Part shown: positions 9,747 to 23,566 of the stretch, in pieces | Layout: every line of letters begins with the position of its first letter | How positions within the stretch are numbered: the stretch's first letter is position 1 | Assembly: GCA_001662425.1 (NCBI GenBank) | Contig: BDDC01001289.1 | Span: forward strand, 1 to 29,323 | Reading direction: 5' to 3' | Source of the DNA: Chlamydomonas sphaeroides | Taxonomy: Eukaryota; Chlorophyta; Chlorophyceae; Chlamydomonadales; Chlamydomonadaceae | Length of the DNA: 29,323 bases | The notes under the pieces: model-generated | Database searches by the model: none | Told to the model about the DNA's origin: nothing | What the model saw: the letters and a program-made list of their open reading frames with translations, nothing else | Position numbers and translations under genes: made by a program

Positions 9747-12700
9747 ATGGCGTCAGAGGCTGCGCAAACGTTGCCCACGGCGCCGCAGCTGGTGCTCTGC
9801 TTAGCGCGGCAGCTCGCGGGAGACCGCGCGCAACGAGACGTCGACGTCCGAGGTGCGCGGGCGCGCTGCTGGGCTACTGCTGCTGGCAGCTCCGCGCCTC
9901 CTCAGCTAGCCGCGGAAGCGCTCTGTCGGCACGACGCGCATGACCACTGCTGCTGCTGCTGCTGCTGCTGCTGACGCCCGCGCAGAAGCCATCGAGGCGG
10001 CCACCGGCCTGGGCCTTCCTCTTCCGCAGCACCTGGAGCAGCTGCTGTGCGTGACCTGGGTCAATGACAGGCTGCAGGCAAGCGCTGCGGCCGCGAAGTG
10101 GCCGCCCGTGCACACCCAACCTCGGCCTCGCAGCCCGCCCCGACCCACATGCATTCCCTCGCCAACTCACCCCTCTCCTGCGCCCACGCCTCTCCTGCGC
10201 CCCGCCCTGCCGCTGCCGCCCCGCAGCGCCGGCTGCTGGACACGTCCCTGGCCGCGGTGCTGGAGCCGCTGCTGGGGCTGCAACAGGACACGCTGCCGGC
10301 GCACCTGGCGGCGTGCACGCAGGTGCGCCCCCCGGGAGGGGGGGATGTACCATGATAGTAACGAACTAGTTGCGAACCTCCGAGCGTAAGCCCGGGCCCA
10401 AAGCTGAAAGCCTCCCGCCCAGTTACCCAGTTACCATACGGCGTCGAGCGGCCTGCGCCGCTTCGAGCTCCGCGGCGGCCATGGTGTAGTCGTGGCGTTG
10501 ACAACAGGGGGGGAGGGGGCCCGGCCCAGCATGATGCCAACCCTCACGCATCATGGAGGGTGCCAGCCCGGTACCCCGGTTCCGCAGTAGGTGCCAGCCC
10601 TCGACCGCCTCGGCCGTCCGCCCCACCACGCCGCTCCGCCGAAGCCCCACGCTCTGCTTCCTGCGCGCCTGCTTCCGTTGCCCACTCCCGCAGGCGTGCC
10701 TCCGGGAGGCGGCAGGCAGTCCGCCGGACTGGGCCGCGCTGCAACGCGCCGTGGAGCAGGTGTTCCCCTCGGCCGCCGCGGAGCCGGGCGCCGAGTACGA
10801 GGACGAGGGTGGGAGCGGGACACGCAGCCACGATATCGGCGAGGAGGAGGTCAAAGAGGAGGAGGAGGATGGGGAGGAGGAGGGTGCAGGGATGGAGGAG
10901 GAGGGCGGCGAGGGGCGTGTGGAGCGCCGCCGCGAGCAGCAGCGCCGGCGGCGCCACGGCCGCCGCCACACGTCCCTCGATGCCGACGCGCTGGCGGCGG
11001 TGCTGGCGGCGGCGCTGGAGGAGCGGCGGCGGGAGCTGCTGGCGCTGCTGCCGCGAGGCGAGGGGCGCGAGGGCGGCAACGGCGCGGCCGCGGCGCAGCG
11101 GCTAGCGGCCTTCCGGACCGCGCACCCGCTTGAGGCGGCGGTGGCGGAGATCAGCTCGGCGGTGCGGCCGCTGGAGAGGCACCTGGGTGAGGCGTGGGGC
11201 GGGGGCGAGGATAGGAAGGAAGTTGATGACTGCCAGGGGCGCCGTACCTTTACATCTGTCCCATGCACACGTGGCTTCCATGGGTCAGGCACGAGGGAGT
11301 CAGTCGTGCCTTTGCGTCCTCCCCCACACCAGGGCTCCTGAACCTGGCCTTCATCGCTCAGATGGAGGCAGCGCTGCGCCCCACACCACGCCGCCGCCGC
11401 CGCCAGCCGTCGCCCGCGCCGGCGCCGATGCTGGCGCGGATGCTGCCGGCAGCCGACGAGGGTTATCTCAGGCGCCACCTACCGTCGCCGCTGCCACAGC
11501 AACTCGGCGGGGACAGCGGGCCTGCCGACTGCGGGCCTCAGGCCTCTGGCCAGCTGCCGGGCTTGCCAATGCCGACACAGCCGGCGGGCGGCCCCACGCC
11601 GCCAGGGCCCGCCGCGGCATCAGCTTGTGCCGGCTACCCCGCTGGCACCATGTCGGGGCCGACGCCGTGCCAGGCTGTGCCAGCTGCTGCACCGCCGTGC
11701 CCGCTCCACCAGCAGCCGGCAGCGGCGCCGCCGGACGAGGGCACTGGGGACCAGGGCGGGGCTGCTAGCGGGCCCATCCTGGACGGCTCCACCCCGTCAC
11801 CAGCACCTGGGGGGCCCAGCCATGAAGCCAGGACGGACGCCGGCACAGCCGCTGCCTCGCCGCCGCCGTGTGGCGAGCCACGACCTGCTCCGCCCCGCCC
11901 CGCTGGCACCAATGGAACGAATGGGGCCGTGCCTGAGCAGGAGCTGGCTGTCAAGGGGTCGCTGCCTCCGGACACTCTGCAGGCTGTGGGGGCGCCCACG
12001 CAGCCAGCAGCGCCGGCTGCCGTCGCTGGCAGCCAGCAGGGCCAGCTGCCGCTAGCGCCGGGGCTGGCTGCGGCGGCGGTCGGCCGCATGGTGCTGTCTC
12101 CTCCGCCGTCGCATCCCCAGCGCCTCCAGCAGCAGCCGGGCTTGGCCACGTTGGCGCCCGCGCAGGCACCAACCCCACCCGGCGGCGGCGGCGCCCTGAC
12201 GTCCGCGTACCAGGCCGCGCTATACGTCGCCTCGGGCGGCGCCGCTTCGGCTGCGGCTTCTGGCGGCTCCTCCCCGCTAACAACGGCCTACGCCGCCGCC
12301 TCGCGCGCCGCCGCCGCGGCCGCGGCGGCGGCCGCGCCCGGGCCCGGCGGCGCCGGCCGCTCGCCCCAGCCAGTGCAGTTTGTGCACACCTGGACTCAGC
12401 GGCAGCTGCAGCCGCCACCACAGCAACTCAGCACCCAGCAGCTCAACCGTCGCCCCCAGCAGCATCCTCATCCTCAGCAGCAGGTGCTGCCGCTCAGCCA
12501 GCAGGCGGCCACCGGTAACGCGGTGGCGGCTGGCGCAGCCGCGGGAGCGCTGCTGCTGCACCGCGCACCGCCCACAGCACCCGCCGTGGCGCCCGTCGCG
12601 CACGCCGCAGCGCCGCCGCCCCTGCAGCCGCCGCAACTGCCCGGCGGCACTGGCCTTGCCCGGCTTGCCGCACAGCAACCGCGCCTTCCGAGCCGTCCAT

Positions 12701-15700
12701 CAACGCTCTCCATGCCTCGGCCAGGCTCCGCAGGCCCCACTCCTGCGCCGGCCGCTGTGTCCGCTGTCGCCGCACCTCTGGGGCCGTCACCCCTGGCTCA
12801 GTATCTGGTGCCGCAGCAGCCGGGCGCTGGGCCGCCGGGGCAGCAGGGGCACTCACATCAGGCCTCATTGCCGCCGGCACTGCCGGCGCTGACCTCGCCC
12901 CCCGCAGCGCCATTCGGAGTCACCGCGTCGCTGCTGACGGCTCTGCCGCCAGTGGATTCGGCGAGGAGCGGCCGGCTGGCTGCGGTAGCAGCGACACTGG
13001 ACACCGCCGCCGGTGCCGTGCCCGCCGTGGCGCGCGCCACTGCGCTCAGCCCGCCACAATCGGCGCAGCCGCCGGTGCCCCCAGGGCCGACGCCCCCGGT
13101 GCTTGTTGCCCCGGCCGCTGGCGGCGCCTCTACCGCACCGTTGGCACCGCTGGTAGCCGGCGGATGGATGGCCGTTGCCCCAACCGACACGGGCCCAGTG
13201 GATGCCTTGGATGCGGGCCCAAGTGGCACGGCCGCGGCCGCCGAGGACGAGGCGACGCCGGCCACCAGCAGCGCGCCGGACGCGGCCCAGGACGTGGACA
13301 TGTTCGAGGTGCCAGGTCGGCCAGAGGCGCAACGACGGCACGAGGTGGCGGAGGCGCATCCGGCTGAGGGCGGCGCCCTGCCGAGGCTGCCGGTGTCGCA
13401 CCCAGCGCAGGAGGCAGCTGGGCCGCAGGAGAGCGGCGAGGCGGGGGGTCTTGACTCCGCGTCCCCACCGTCCGCCGCCGCCTCGCCTGGGCTGGCAGGC
13501 GCCTGGGAGCAGCCGTCTGGGGCTACAGCGGAGCCGGGCGACGCGGCGACCGCCGCAGCCGCGCCATCCCCACGTCTCCGCCGGAAGGTGTCCGGGCCGC
13601 CTGCTCCTGCGCCTGATTCCGAGAGGGATGCCCCGGGAATGCCAGGCCCAAGTGGCGCGGAGCCCGAGGTCCTCGGCCCTGCCCAGGAGTTGCCGCCGCT
13701 GGGCCCCGGCGGCGCTGTACTGGCCGAGGCCGCCGTACTGGCTGGGCCGGACCCCTTGCACCCGGAGGTCCCGACGACGGCTGCGGCGAGCGCCACTTGG
13801 GAGGGGCTGGCAGGCCAGGAGCTTGGGGCGGCACGAGGCGCCCTGGCTGGGCCGCTGCAGCAGCCGGCGCCGTCACCAGGCGCCGCGGACCAGGCTCAGC
13901 CGGCCGCGGTGGCGGCTGGTAACCCGGCAGAGGGCAGTGGGCACCTGGCCGAGACGGAGGGCAGGGCCCGGGCTGACCCTGGGGAGCCCGTGCCCGTGCC
14001 GGAGGCGCAGCCCGCCGAAGCTGAAGGCGAAGGCGAAGGTGAAGGCGCGAGCAGCGGCCCCCAAGGCGACGGCGAGGGACGTATTGAAGACCACCGGCAG
14101 CGACCGGCGCGGTCAGACCCGGACCGGGAGGCTGTGGCGGGAGGGAGCAGCCCGCCCGCTGCCTGGGCCGCTCTGGCGCGCGCCGCCGACTCGGCGACTG
14201 GCGCCTCACCCGCCGGCGACCACGCAGTGTCCGCACACGATGCCGCGCGCCGGTCGGGGCCGCAGTGTCCAGCGGAGCCGGGCGCAGAGCCGACCCATGC
14301 CCTGCTGACCGAAGCGGCAAGGGACGACGCAGCTGTGGCTGCACAGCGGCCCGTGCCCGCCACCGCGGCTGGCCCTGACCTGCCTGGCGGCGCCGCAGGC
14401 TTCGCTATCGCGGTGGCGCAGGGCGCTGCCGAGACCACTGCCGCCGACATGACCGTACTGCACAGCGGCTTGCTAGACAGCCTGGCCAGCCCTCCGGGGC
14501 CGGGCTTGGGGGGCGTGCTGGCGGCGGCCCGCAGCGTGGGCGGCCTGCTGGCGCTGATGCCACTGCTGTCCGAGGACAGCTCCTCGCTGGCGCCGTCGCC
14601 CGTGCGCGCCGGCGCCGGGGCTGGCGGCGGCGGCGCCGCTGGCAAGGCAGCGGATGGGCAGGTGGCGGACGAGGCGGCGGGGGCGGCGGAGGCGGAGGGC
14701 GGGGCAGATGACGTGCGGCCAGGGCGCGACCAGCCCGAGCCGGCGCTGCGGCTGCGGCTGCGCGAAGCGGCACCGCCCGGCGATGAGCCGGCGGCGCAGC
14801 GGAATGGCGGTGTCAAGGGTGCCGCTGAGGCGCAGGCCGTTGGCAGCGCGCACGGCGGCGCCGGCTCGTGGGTTGGCGATGACGCGCTGGCGGGGCTGGG
14901 GTCAACGGCGGCGCTGCCCTCGCCGCTGGCCTCGCCGGTGGCAGCGCGGCAGTGGGACCAGCATGCCGCCGGCAGGGCCGCAGCGGCAGGTGACGTCGCC
15001 GCGACGCCAGCCAGCGGCAGCGGCGGCGGCAGCCCCTGGGGCAGCGACGTGGCGTCGCCCTTTGCCTCGCCGCCTGGCGCCGCCGACGTCACCGCTGGCG
15101 GCGACGCTTCCGCATCGCCTGCTGGGGCACAGCATCGCGGCAGCGGCAGCGGCGGCGGCGCTGGCAGCCCCCGCGCTTCGCAGCAGGGCACAGCGGCAGC
15201 GCCCAGCGCCGAGGGCGCCGTAGATGCGTCCGCTGTGGGGGCAGAGGCGGTGGCGGCGCTCCGCAACAGCCATGGTGAGGCGGCGGCCGCTCAGGCTGCT
15301 GCAGGCTGCTGCCAACAGACACCGCAGCCCCTGGGCTCCGGCCGCTGGGCGTCGTCATCTCCCGAGCTGCAGCTCGAGTTGGGCAGCAGCGGCGGAGGTC
15401 AGGGCGCGTCGCAGCTGGGCTCCGCAGAGGGCCCACCTCCGGGGCCCGCAGAGGGGCCGAGAGAGGCCCCGGCTGAGACCCTGCCTCAGGGCCCAGGGCC
15501 GCAGGGCCTTGCTGAGGGCCCAGCTCTGGGCCCACAGGAGGGGCCGCCGCATGGGCCGCTTGCGGCTGTAGCCCGGGGACCCTCGGGACACACCCAGGCC
15601 GTGCCGGACGACGGCGCACCAGCGCCTGTAGAGCGCGGCGGCGCAGGGCCGACAGCGGAGGACGCAGCCGCGGTCGATGGCGCAGAGCCGCCCGCGGGTG

Positions 15701-18700
15701 GCTCAGTGGCGCTGGGTGGCCGGGGCGCGGCGTGCAGTCCCCAGCAGCCGCAGCTCGTGCTGCCGCCTCGGCTGTCACCGCAGCGGTCGCTGGCGGCGGT
15801 CACGCCACAGCCGCCTACTGCAGCGCCAGCGGTGGTGGCGGTCCCCGCCGCCCAACAGGCTGCTGCGCCGATGACCGATGAGGGGCTGCTCATGCGGCTG
15901 GGCCCGGCCGTGGCGCTGTCGCCGACCTATCAGGACGAGGCGGGGGCTGCCGCAGCGCAGGAGGACTCCGTGGCTGTGGCGGTGTCGGCCGCCGCTGCCG
16001 CCGTGGCAGCGGCAGCCGCGGCGGTGGCGGCGGCGACAGCCGTGCCGCCGCCCTCACCACCTGGCGCTGCTGCTCCGCAGCACACCATCGCTGCCGGAGG
16101 CGGAGCCGGGGATCACATGCCCGATGTGGCGCCGCCGCCGCTGATGCCCCCGGACAACGCAGCTCCTGCAGCAGCTGGTGGCGGCGCCGTCTCGACGCCC
16201 GACGCAGCCGCTGAGACGCCCACGGAGCCTGGCGCTCCCGCCGAGCTCACGCCCCTAGGTGGCTCTCGCTCATCGACGCTGGTGGGCGCAGGGCAAGCAG
16301 CAGCTGTGACGGCGGCGCCCTCGGCGGTGGCGGCTGAGCTCGCGGCACCCGAGGGCCACCCAGGAGCACGGGGCAGCGCGGATGTTACGGCGCCGCTGGC
16401 GGCTTCAGGCGCGGCCGCGGCCCTTGTCCCGGCGCCAGCTGCGGCGGCCGCACCCCACACCCTGCGGTCAGCGAGCACGGCTCGCGCACAGCTGGCGGCG
16501 GCGGCGGCAGAAGGCCTGCGTTGGCCGCGGTCGCCGCCGCCTGCAGCGCCGCTTCACACGGACAACCACGCTCTACGGAGGCCTCCGGCGACCGCCCCGC
16601 CGCCCCCGCCCAGCCCAGCGACACGACCGGCGGCCCTAGCAGGCGGCGCAGCGCCGGCGGCCGCCGCCCTCGTCACTGCTCCCGTGCCAACTGCCGCGCC
16701 CGCGCCGGTCCAACCGCAGCCCACAGTGGAGCCGGGCCTTGCTGCAGGCCTGCCTCAGCGGCATACCACACCTGGGCGCGCGGCGGCCAGAACGGCGGCT
16801 CCTGCCGCGCTGGCAGCGCTGGACGTGGCGGCCTCGGGCGCCGACAGCTCGGCGCTGGTGCTGCGGTCTCCGCGCAAGGCTCGCCTGGCCGTGGTCGTCA
16901 AGGTGGCCGTGGCCGTGCCCCCGCAGCCGCCAATTGAGGGGCAGCAGCTGCCGAGCGAGCAGGTGCACCAGGGTCTCGGGGCCGGGGCCTTGCACGCCCA
17001 GCAGGCGCAGGCAGGAGCAGCCGCTGCCGTGCGGTCTGTGGCCGGCGACGCGGGCACTGCCGCCGCGGCAACGGCTGGGAGTGCCGCGGCGGTGCAGCAG
17101 CGCAGCGTGCTTGTGTCCGCTGAGCCGCCGCAGCGCGCCGCGACTGCGGGCCTTCCCCTGCGGCCGCCGGCGCCGCAGCCGTTGGCGCTTCCGGCACTGG
17201 CGTCCTCGTCGGTCCCGGCTACGTCTGGGGCGGCTGCGGAAGCGAGCACGTCTCTGCAGCAGGCGGCGGCTCTGCCGCTGCCTCCGCGCCCTGCCGAGCC
17301 CCGCCAGCAACCCCCAGCGCCGCGAACCGTGCCGCCAATCGCACCTGTGCCGCCGGCTGCCGTGCAGGATCGGCGCGCGACGAGCGGCGCCGCTGCACCG
17401 GCGGGCGGCGGGCGGCAGCCCGCGCTAGCCGCCGCCACAGCGCACGACAGCCGAGTCGCGGCACCGCACGCTGCGAGCAGCGGCGCGCGCTCCGCCGGCC
17501 GCGACTCGGTCCTTGCTGGCGAACAAAGGCGACAGCAGCAGGAGCCGCAGCAGCCGGCGCCGCAGCAGCACGTCCCACAACGCCCGGGCGGTGACGCGCC
17601 ACCTGTACCGGCGGTGCCACCCATTCGCGCCCGGGCCGTGTCCCAGCAGGCGGCCCAGCAGGCCTCAGGCGCCGCGGGCGCGCCCCGCGCTGCGGGGGTC
17701 GGGCCGGTAGACCGGTCGGGGCCTGCCGCTGCCGCTGCCGCTCCTGCCATAGGTTCAAGCGCCGTCGGCGCCAGCCGCGTCCGCACAACGGCTCCGGCCC
17801 TGGTCGCGGCGACGGCGGCCCCACCATCACCCCAGCAGCAGCTGCCAGTCCCAACGGCCACCGCCCACGGCGCCCCTCCGGCGCCTGCAGGACGTCACGG
17901 GACGGCAGCAACGGCCCTTGCGGAGGAGACGGCGCGGCGGCCCTCACCCCGCCCCGCTCCCGTCCCGGCTGCGATTACCATGCCGGCAGCCCCGACCCGG
18001 CCGGGGCCACCGCCAGCTTCGGCCCGGCCCGCGCCTGTGGCGACTGCCGGGCCGGCGCCTCCGGCCCCGGCCCGGCCCACGCCCGCCGCCGCCGCCGCTG
18101 CTGCGCAACCGGCCCAGGCCAGGCCCGCGCCTCCGCCGGCGACAGGGTCTGCGCCGCAGCCCCCGGGCCAGCCTGCTGCCAGCAGCCGCGCTCGCACCGC
18201 CGCAGCCCCCGCTCAGCCCGCCCCGGCGAAGCGGCTGCAGCCACAGCCCCTGCAGCAACGGCCAGCCACGGCGCCGCAGGAGCCGCCACCGGCCCCGCAG
18301 CGCCATACCACCCTCACTGGCGCACTGCCGCAGGTGGCCCCCACTCCCCAACCGCAGCCGCAGCCGGAGCCTCGGCCTGTGGCGGCACCGCAGGCGGCGG
18401 CACCGCAGGCGGCAGCACCGCAGGCGGCGGCACCGCAGGCACAACCGCACCGGCCGCGCCCCCTAGCATCCGGGGCGGCGGCTGCTGTAGCTCCGGAGCC
18501 GCCACCCCGGCCGCCAGGTCAGGTTCCGCAGGTCCAGCCCCCTCGGCCGCGGCCCCGTCAGCCCCAGCCTCAGGCGGTGCCAGCCCCAGCCCAACGGCAG
18601 CGGTCTGCAGCAGCCGCGACGGACTGGCCGAAGCCGCACCGGGCCGGCAAGGCTCCAGCGGCGGCCGAGGGCGCTGCAGCTGCGAGGCCCCAGCCTCAGC

Positions 18701-21700
18701 CGCAGCTGCAGCCGCAGCCGCTGCGAGCCCAGGGCGCCGGCGTCCGGGCTGGGGCTGGTGCCGACGCGGCCCAAGGGCATGCCGCGGGGCGGCAGAAAAG
18801 CGCAGCTGGGAGCGCAACCAACCTGATGTGTCATGGTGAGTGCTCGGGTGATGGGCAGCGCCGAGGAGCGTGGACTTGCTAGCCCTGAGTTATGCGAGTT
18901 TGTGATGTGGTGCAGCCCGGCGTCCTTCCTCACCCGCCAAGCGCCCCTCGCCTGCTGCGCCCGCCGCAGCGCCGCCGCTGCTGCGCCAGCCCGGCCCCAG
19001 ACTGCCGCTGGCGGAGCTGCCGGCGCTGGTGGCGTCGCTGCGCTGCACGCTGCTGCTGCCCCGCCGGGGGCCGGCGCAGGACGTGGCGGCGGCTGCCCGT
19101 GCCATGCTGGCCCTGCACAGCCACCAGCAGCGGCTGCGGGTAAGGTCGCGGCGTCATGTGGACGTGGGGTGGGTGGATGGGCATACAGGAGAGGCAGCGG
19201 ACTACTGTACGAGAGGCAGCGGCGGCGCGGGCCGCAGGTGCGCTGAAGGCTGAACAACGGAACAGGGGCGCGGGGTGCGATGCGCGATGCGCTAGGCCGC
19301 TAGGCCCAACTCGTTCGCCCTAACCCCGTCCTTGGACCGCAGGTCGTCACCGCCCGGCTGCGTGCGAGGGGCGGCGGCGCGGCGGTGACGCTGACGCCGC
19401 CTCCGCTGGCCCTGCGGCAGACGCCCCTCTACTACGCCATCAGCCCCGGAGAGGAGCTGCTGGAGGCGTGGCGCGCGCAGCAAGAGGAGGCGCAGGCGCA
19501 GGCTGGAGGTGCATCGGCTGGCGCGGCGCACGCTGGGCGGCCTGCCGCGGCGACGGCGGGGGTGCCGGGGCAGGAGCGCGGCTTCGATGTGGATCTGCCG
19601 GCAGAGGCGGCGCTGGATACGGATCCGGATTTGCATCCGGATCAGGCGCACGAGCAGGCAGGTGCGGAACAGCATGACATGGCGGCGCCAGCGGCGGCGC
19701 GGCGTGAATCCGTGCAGCCGCCGGCGCCGCTGGGCACTACTGTTGCCCAGGCCGAGGCTGAGACGGAGACGGAGGGCGAGGCCCTGGCCGCTAGGCTGAA
19801 GCGCCGGCGGCAGGGCCTCCACCCGGGCGGCGGAATGGCTGACGGCGGCGGGCTGGGCGGTAGCAGCCCGTCGGCGCCGCTTGGCTCGCCCTCGAGAGCC
19901 CGGGGCCGCGGCGGCCACGGCAGCGGCCGCGGCCACCCGCACGGCTCACCAGCAGCAGCAGCTGCGGCGGCAGTGCCGGGCGGCGGCTCCCCAACAGCCT
20001 ACGACCTGCGCCGGCTGCGCTCGCCGCGCTCCGCCGCCCGCTCCCCTCGGCGGCCGCCCCAGGTGACCAGGGCTGTAGATCTCCTCTGCAGACTAGAATT
20101 GCACAAGCTTGATGTGCCGATGATATAATGACAGCATCACACCCCTGTTGTGACTCCGAAAGCGCGATCGCGGCCGCCGCAGGTGGCCCCCGGCCCCGAG
20201 GTGGAGCTGCCGCGCGCCAAGTGGAGCCGCACGGAGGCGGCAGCACCCGGCAGCCCCGGCAGCCCCGGCAGCCCCGGCAGCCCCGGCAGCCCCGGCAGCC
20301 CCGGCAGCCCCGGCTCGCCGGCGGCAGCGCGGGCGGTTGCTGGCGGGGCGGCGGGGGCGGCGGGGCGTGGTGCGGCGGCGGGGTCCCCCGCGCGGCACCG
20401 TGGAGGCGCGGCACGCGGGTCGCCAAGCACGCCACGGGGGCGGCTGGCGCGGAGCGCCGGAGCCGCGGCCGCGGCCGCGGCTGCTGCGGACGTAGGTGTG
20501 CCGGCGACGCAGCAGGTGCTGCGCAGCCCCACTGCCGCCGGTGGCGGCGCTGTCGCCGGCACCCCTGCGCCCCGCGGCGCCGCCGGGGCCTCGGCCTCGC
20601 CGGGGTACGCATCGCCGCCGCCGCGCCGCGCGCCTGGTTCCGCGCCCGGCGGCGGCGCGGCGGCGCACGGCGGCGCCGACGGCGGCAGCGGCGGGCGGCG
20701 GACTGCTACGGACATGCAGCTGCCCCGCACTCGCCGCAGCCGGCCGCTGAGCCCCTCGCACCACCAGCCGCCGCCGCCGCCACAGGACATGTGCCGTCCG
20801 CCTGCCTGGCGGGGGGTAGGGCCAGCAGCCGCGCCGGCTCGCGAGGCACCAGCAGCGGCTCCGGAGGAGGCACCCGCGCATCGCGCTGCCAGGCGGGGTA
20901 CCGGTGGCCCGGCAGCCGCGGCCGCGGGCGCCAGTCCCCAACAGCAGCAGGCCCACAGGGGCCGAGCCGGCGCAGCAGGCACAGCGGGCGGCGCGGCATC
21001 ACCGCCGCCCGCGCTGCTTCGAGCTGCCGGGGCAGAGGCGGCGGCTGCAGGGGCGGCCGGGGGGCGGCAGCGCTCGCCGCTGGTGGTGCGGCTGCGGGAG
21101 CTGGCGGCGGAGTTCCCGGAGCTGGGCGCTGCGCTGCCGGAGCTGGTGGCGGCGCTGGGGCCCACAGCGGAGGGAGCGCGGGCTCAGCAGGAGGGGCAGG
21201 CCCAGCAGGCCCAGCAGGAGGGGCAGCAGGAGGAACAGCAGCAGCAACAGCAGGGCGAAGGGGGCGGGGAGGAGGAGCCGCCGGCTGGCCAGCCTGAGGG
21301 CGTGCTGCAGGAGGAGGATGCCACCGCGCAGGAGGCCGCCGGCGCCGCAGCGGCCACAGAGGACGCAGATGGTGGCGACAGCGGCGCTGCGGCGCACAGC
21401 GACGGCGCCGAGTCCACCAACGGCGAGGAGCTGACGTCGCAGCTGGATGGTGAGGACGGCGGCGGCCAGGAGGAGCGCGGCGACGCAGCCGCAGGCCCCG
21501 CGACTCGTGGCGGCGCCGGCGGCGGCGCCGGCGGGCCCTCGCCGCTGGCGGCGGCCGCGCGCTCGCCCTCGGCCTCGCCCGCGCCGTCGCTGGCGGAGTC
21601 GGACGTGTGGTGGCCGCCCGTGGGCTGCAACACGGACGTGCTGCTGGCGGCGCGCGTGCAGGAGAAGCGCGACAAGGTGGGCGCAAAGCAGGGAAGGATG

Positions 21701-23534
21701 GGGCGCCAGCGCTTGAGTTCGTGGCTTAGTGCCAGGGTCCATGTTCTGTCCGGTGGCCATGCGCTCGCCGGTGGCTGCGGAATGCTCCATCTGCAGTTTG
21801 CGACCACACCTCCTGACACGGCTCTGCCCGGTGGCGCTCGCGCCTGTGATGTTGTTGTCCTCCCCTCAGGTGGCAGCGCTCCTGCTCAAGCTGCAGCCGC
21901 AGCGCGCCGCCCGGCCGCCGGCGCGGCGGGCCGCGGCAGCAGCTGCTGGCGGCTCCGCCCATCACAGCAGCGACGATGACGATGACGGCGGCGGAGCCGA
22001 AGGAGCCGGCGGCGGCGGCGGCCGGGGGCCCAGTAAGCGCCGCCGCTCCGACGGCGCGGCGGACAGCGCCGCGACGGCTGCCACGGGCCCCGGCGGCGCC
22101 GCCGGCGGCGCGGCAGAGCGGCCCACGCCCGAGACCTACGACCTGGCTCGTCACCTGCGCCGCACGTACGCCGGTGAGCGGCGGCTAGGGCCGGTTGTGA
22201 GAAACAGCCTCCATGCATCGCCACTGCCAGTCGGCTGCGATGCTGTGCCACAATCCGTACAATCCGTACAAGCCTGCTGAGGCGCCTGGGGCCGCAGCCC
22301 GTCTCCCTGACCTGCGCATCGGCCGTCGAGCCGAGTGAGGATTCCGCCATGCGTCACGCCGCTACGCAGCCCCCCGACCAGCCGGCCTGCCGCCGCCCTG
22401 GACAAACCCCACCTCGCAGGCGAGACGCCGTTCACGGGCGCGCCGCAGCCAGGCCGCCTGGAGGCGCTGATGCGGGAGGTGGCGGGGGGCCTGGGGCTGG
22501 GACGCGGTGGCCTGCCGCAGGGGGCCCTGGGGCTGGCCTTTGCGAGCCTCGGCCTGGGGCAGCAGGCCTTGGCGGGAGGCGGCGTCGCGGCCGTGGTGCT
22601 GACCTCGCCCGGCTCACGGCGGCAGCACCGAGCGAGCCCTGCCGCGGTCGCGACCGCGGCTGCGGCTCAGCAGCCGCAAGGGCCGAGCGGCACGGGGCAG
22701 GGCGGCCCGGATGCGGCGAGCGGCGCGGCTTCGCCGCCGCTGCGGCGGACGCTGTTCCGCGCCGGTGCGGTGGACCCGGATGCAGCCGCGGCAGCAGCAG
22801 CGCAACCGCAGCCGCAGCCGCAGGCGGCCCCGCCAGCTGGCGTTGGCGGGGCTGGGGCTGGCCACGATGGCGGCTCCTACCCGGCTGACGCGCCCCGAGA
22901 GCGGCCGCCGGCGCCAGTTGCCCCGCCGCCGGCCCAGCGGCCGGCCGCTCAGCCCCGGCAGTCACCGCCGCCGCAGCGGCCTGCGCCGCAGCCTGCGCCG
23001 CAGGGGCCTGTTCCGCGCCCCCAGCCCCCGCTGCAGCCACAGCCGCTGCCCCATCAGCCCCTTCGTGCTCATTCGCCCCGCGCCGCCAGCCCCTCACTGG
23101 CCAGCCGCCAGCCGCTGCGCCAAGGTCAGGCCGCTGACGGCGCCGCTGACGGCCACGGCCCTGCCCGCCAGGCAGCCCAGCCGCTCCAGCCCGATGCCTC
23201 AGCCGCCGCGGCACAGCCCTTCGCCGCGGACGGTTCGGGAGCAGCAGCTGCAGCGGCACAGCGCGGCGGCGGCGGTGCGGCTGGCCCGCCCCGGAGGCCA
23301 TCCCCGCCGCGGCGCTCGCCCCCGCCGCCAGCAGCTGCTGAGGAGTTCGGCCGCCGCCAGGGCCAGGGCCAGGGCCAGGGCCAGGGCCAGGGCCGGCCGC
23401 CGGCGTTGCCCCGGCCCGTGCCACCCACCTCACCGGAGGACTTTTTCGCCGATGTGCCCACCGTGACCCTGTCGGCCCTGGGCGCCGAGCAGCTGACGGC
23501 CCTTGCCTCAGCCCAGCGCCAGCTGCAACAGCTG

Positions 23535-23566
<32 letters not shown>

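Noticed and set aside
9940..10077. ATG at 9940 as the start of the giant gene
   Set aside because: It would encode polyAla from the CTG array and discard the exon at 9747-9852, which splices in phase into the exon at 9986 and gives a more protein-like N-terminus.
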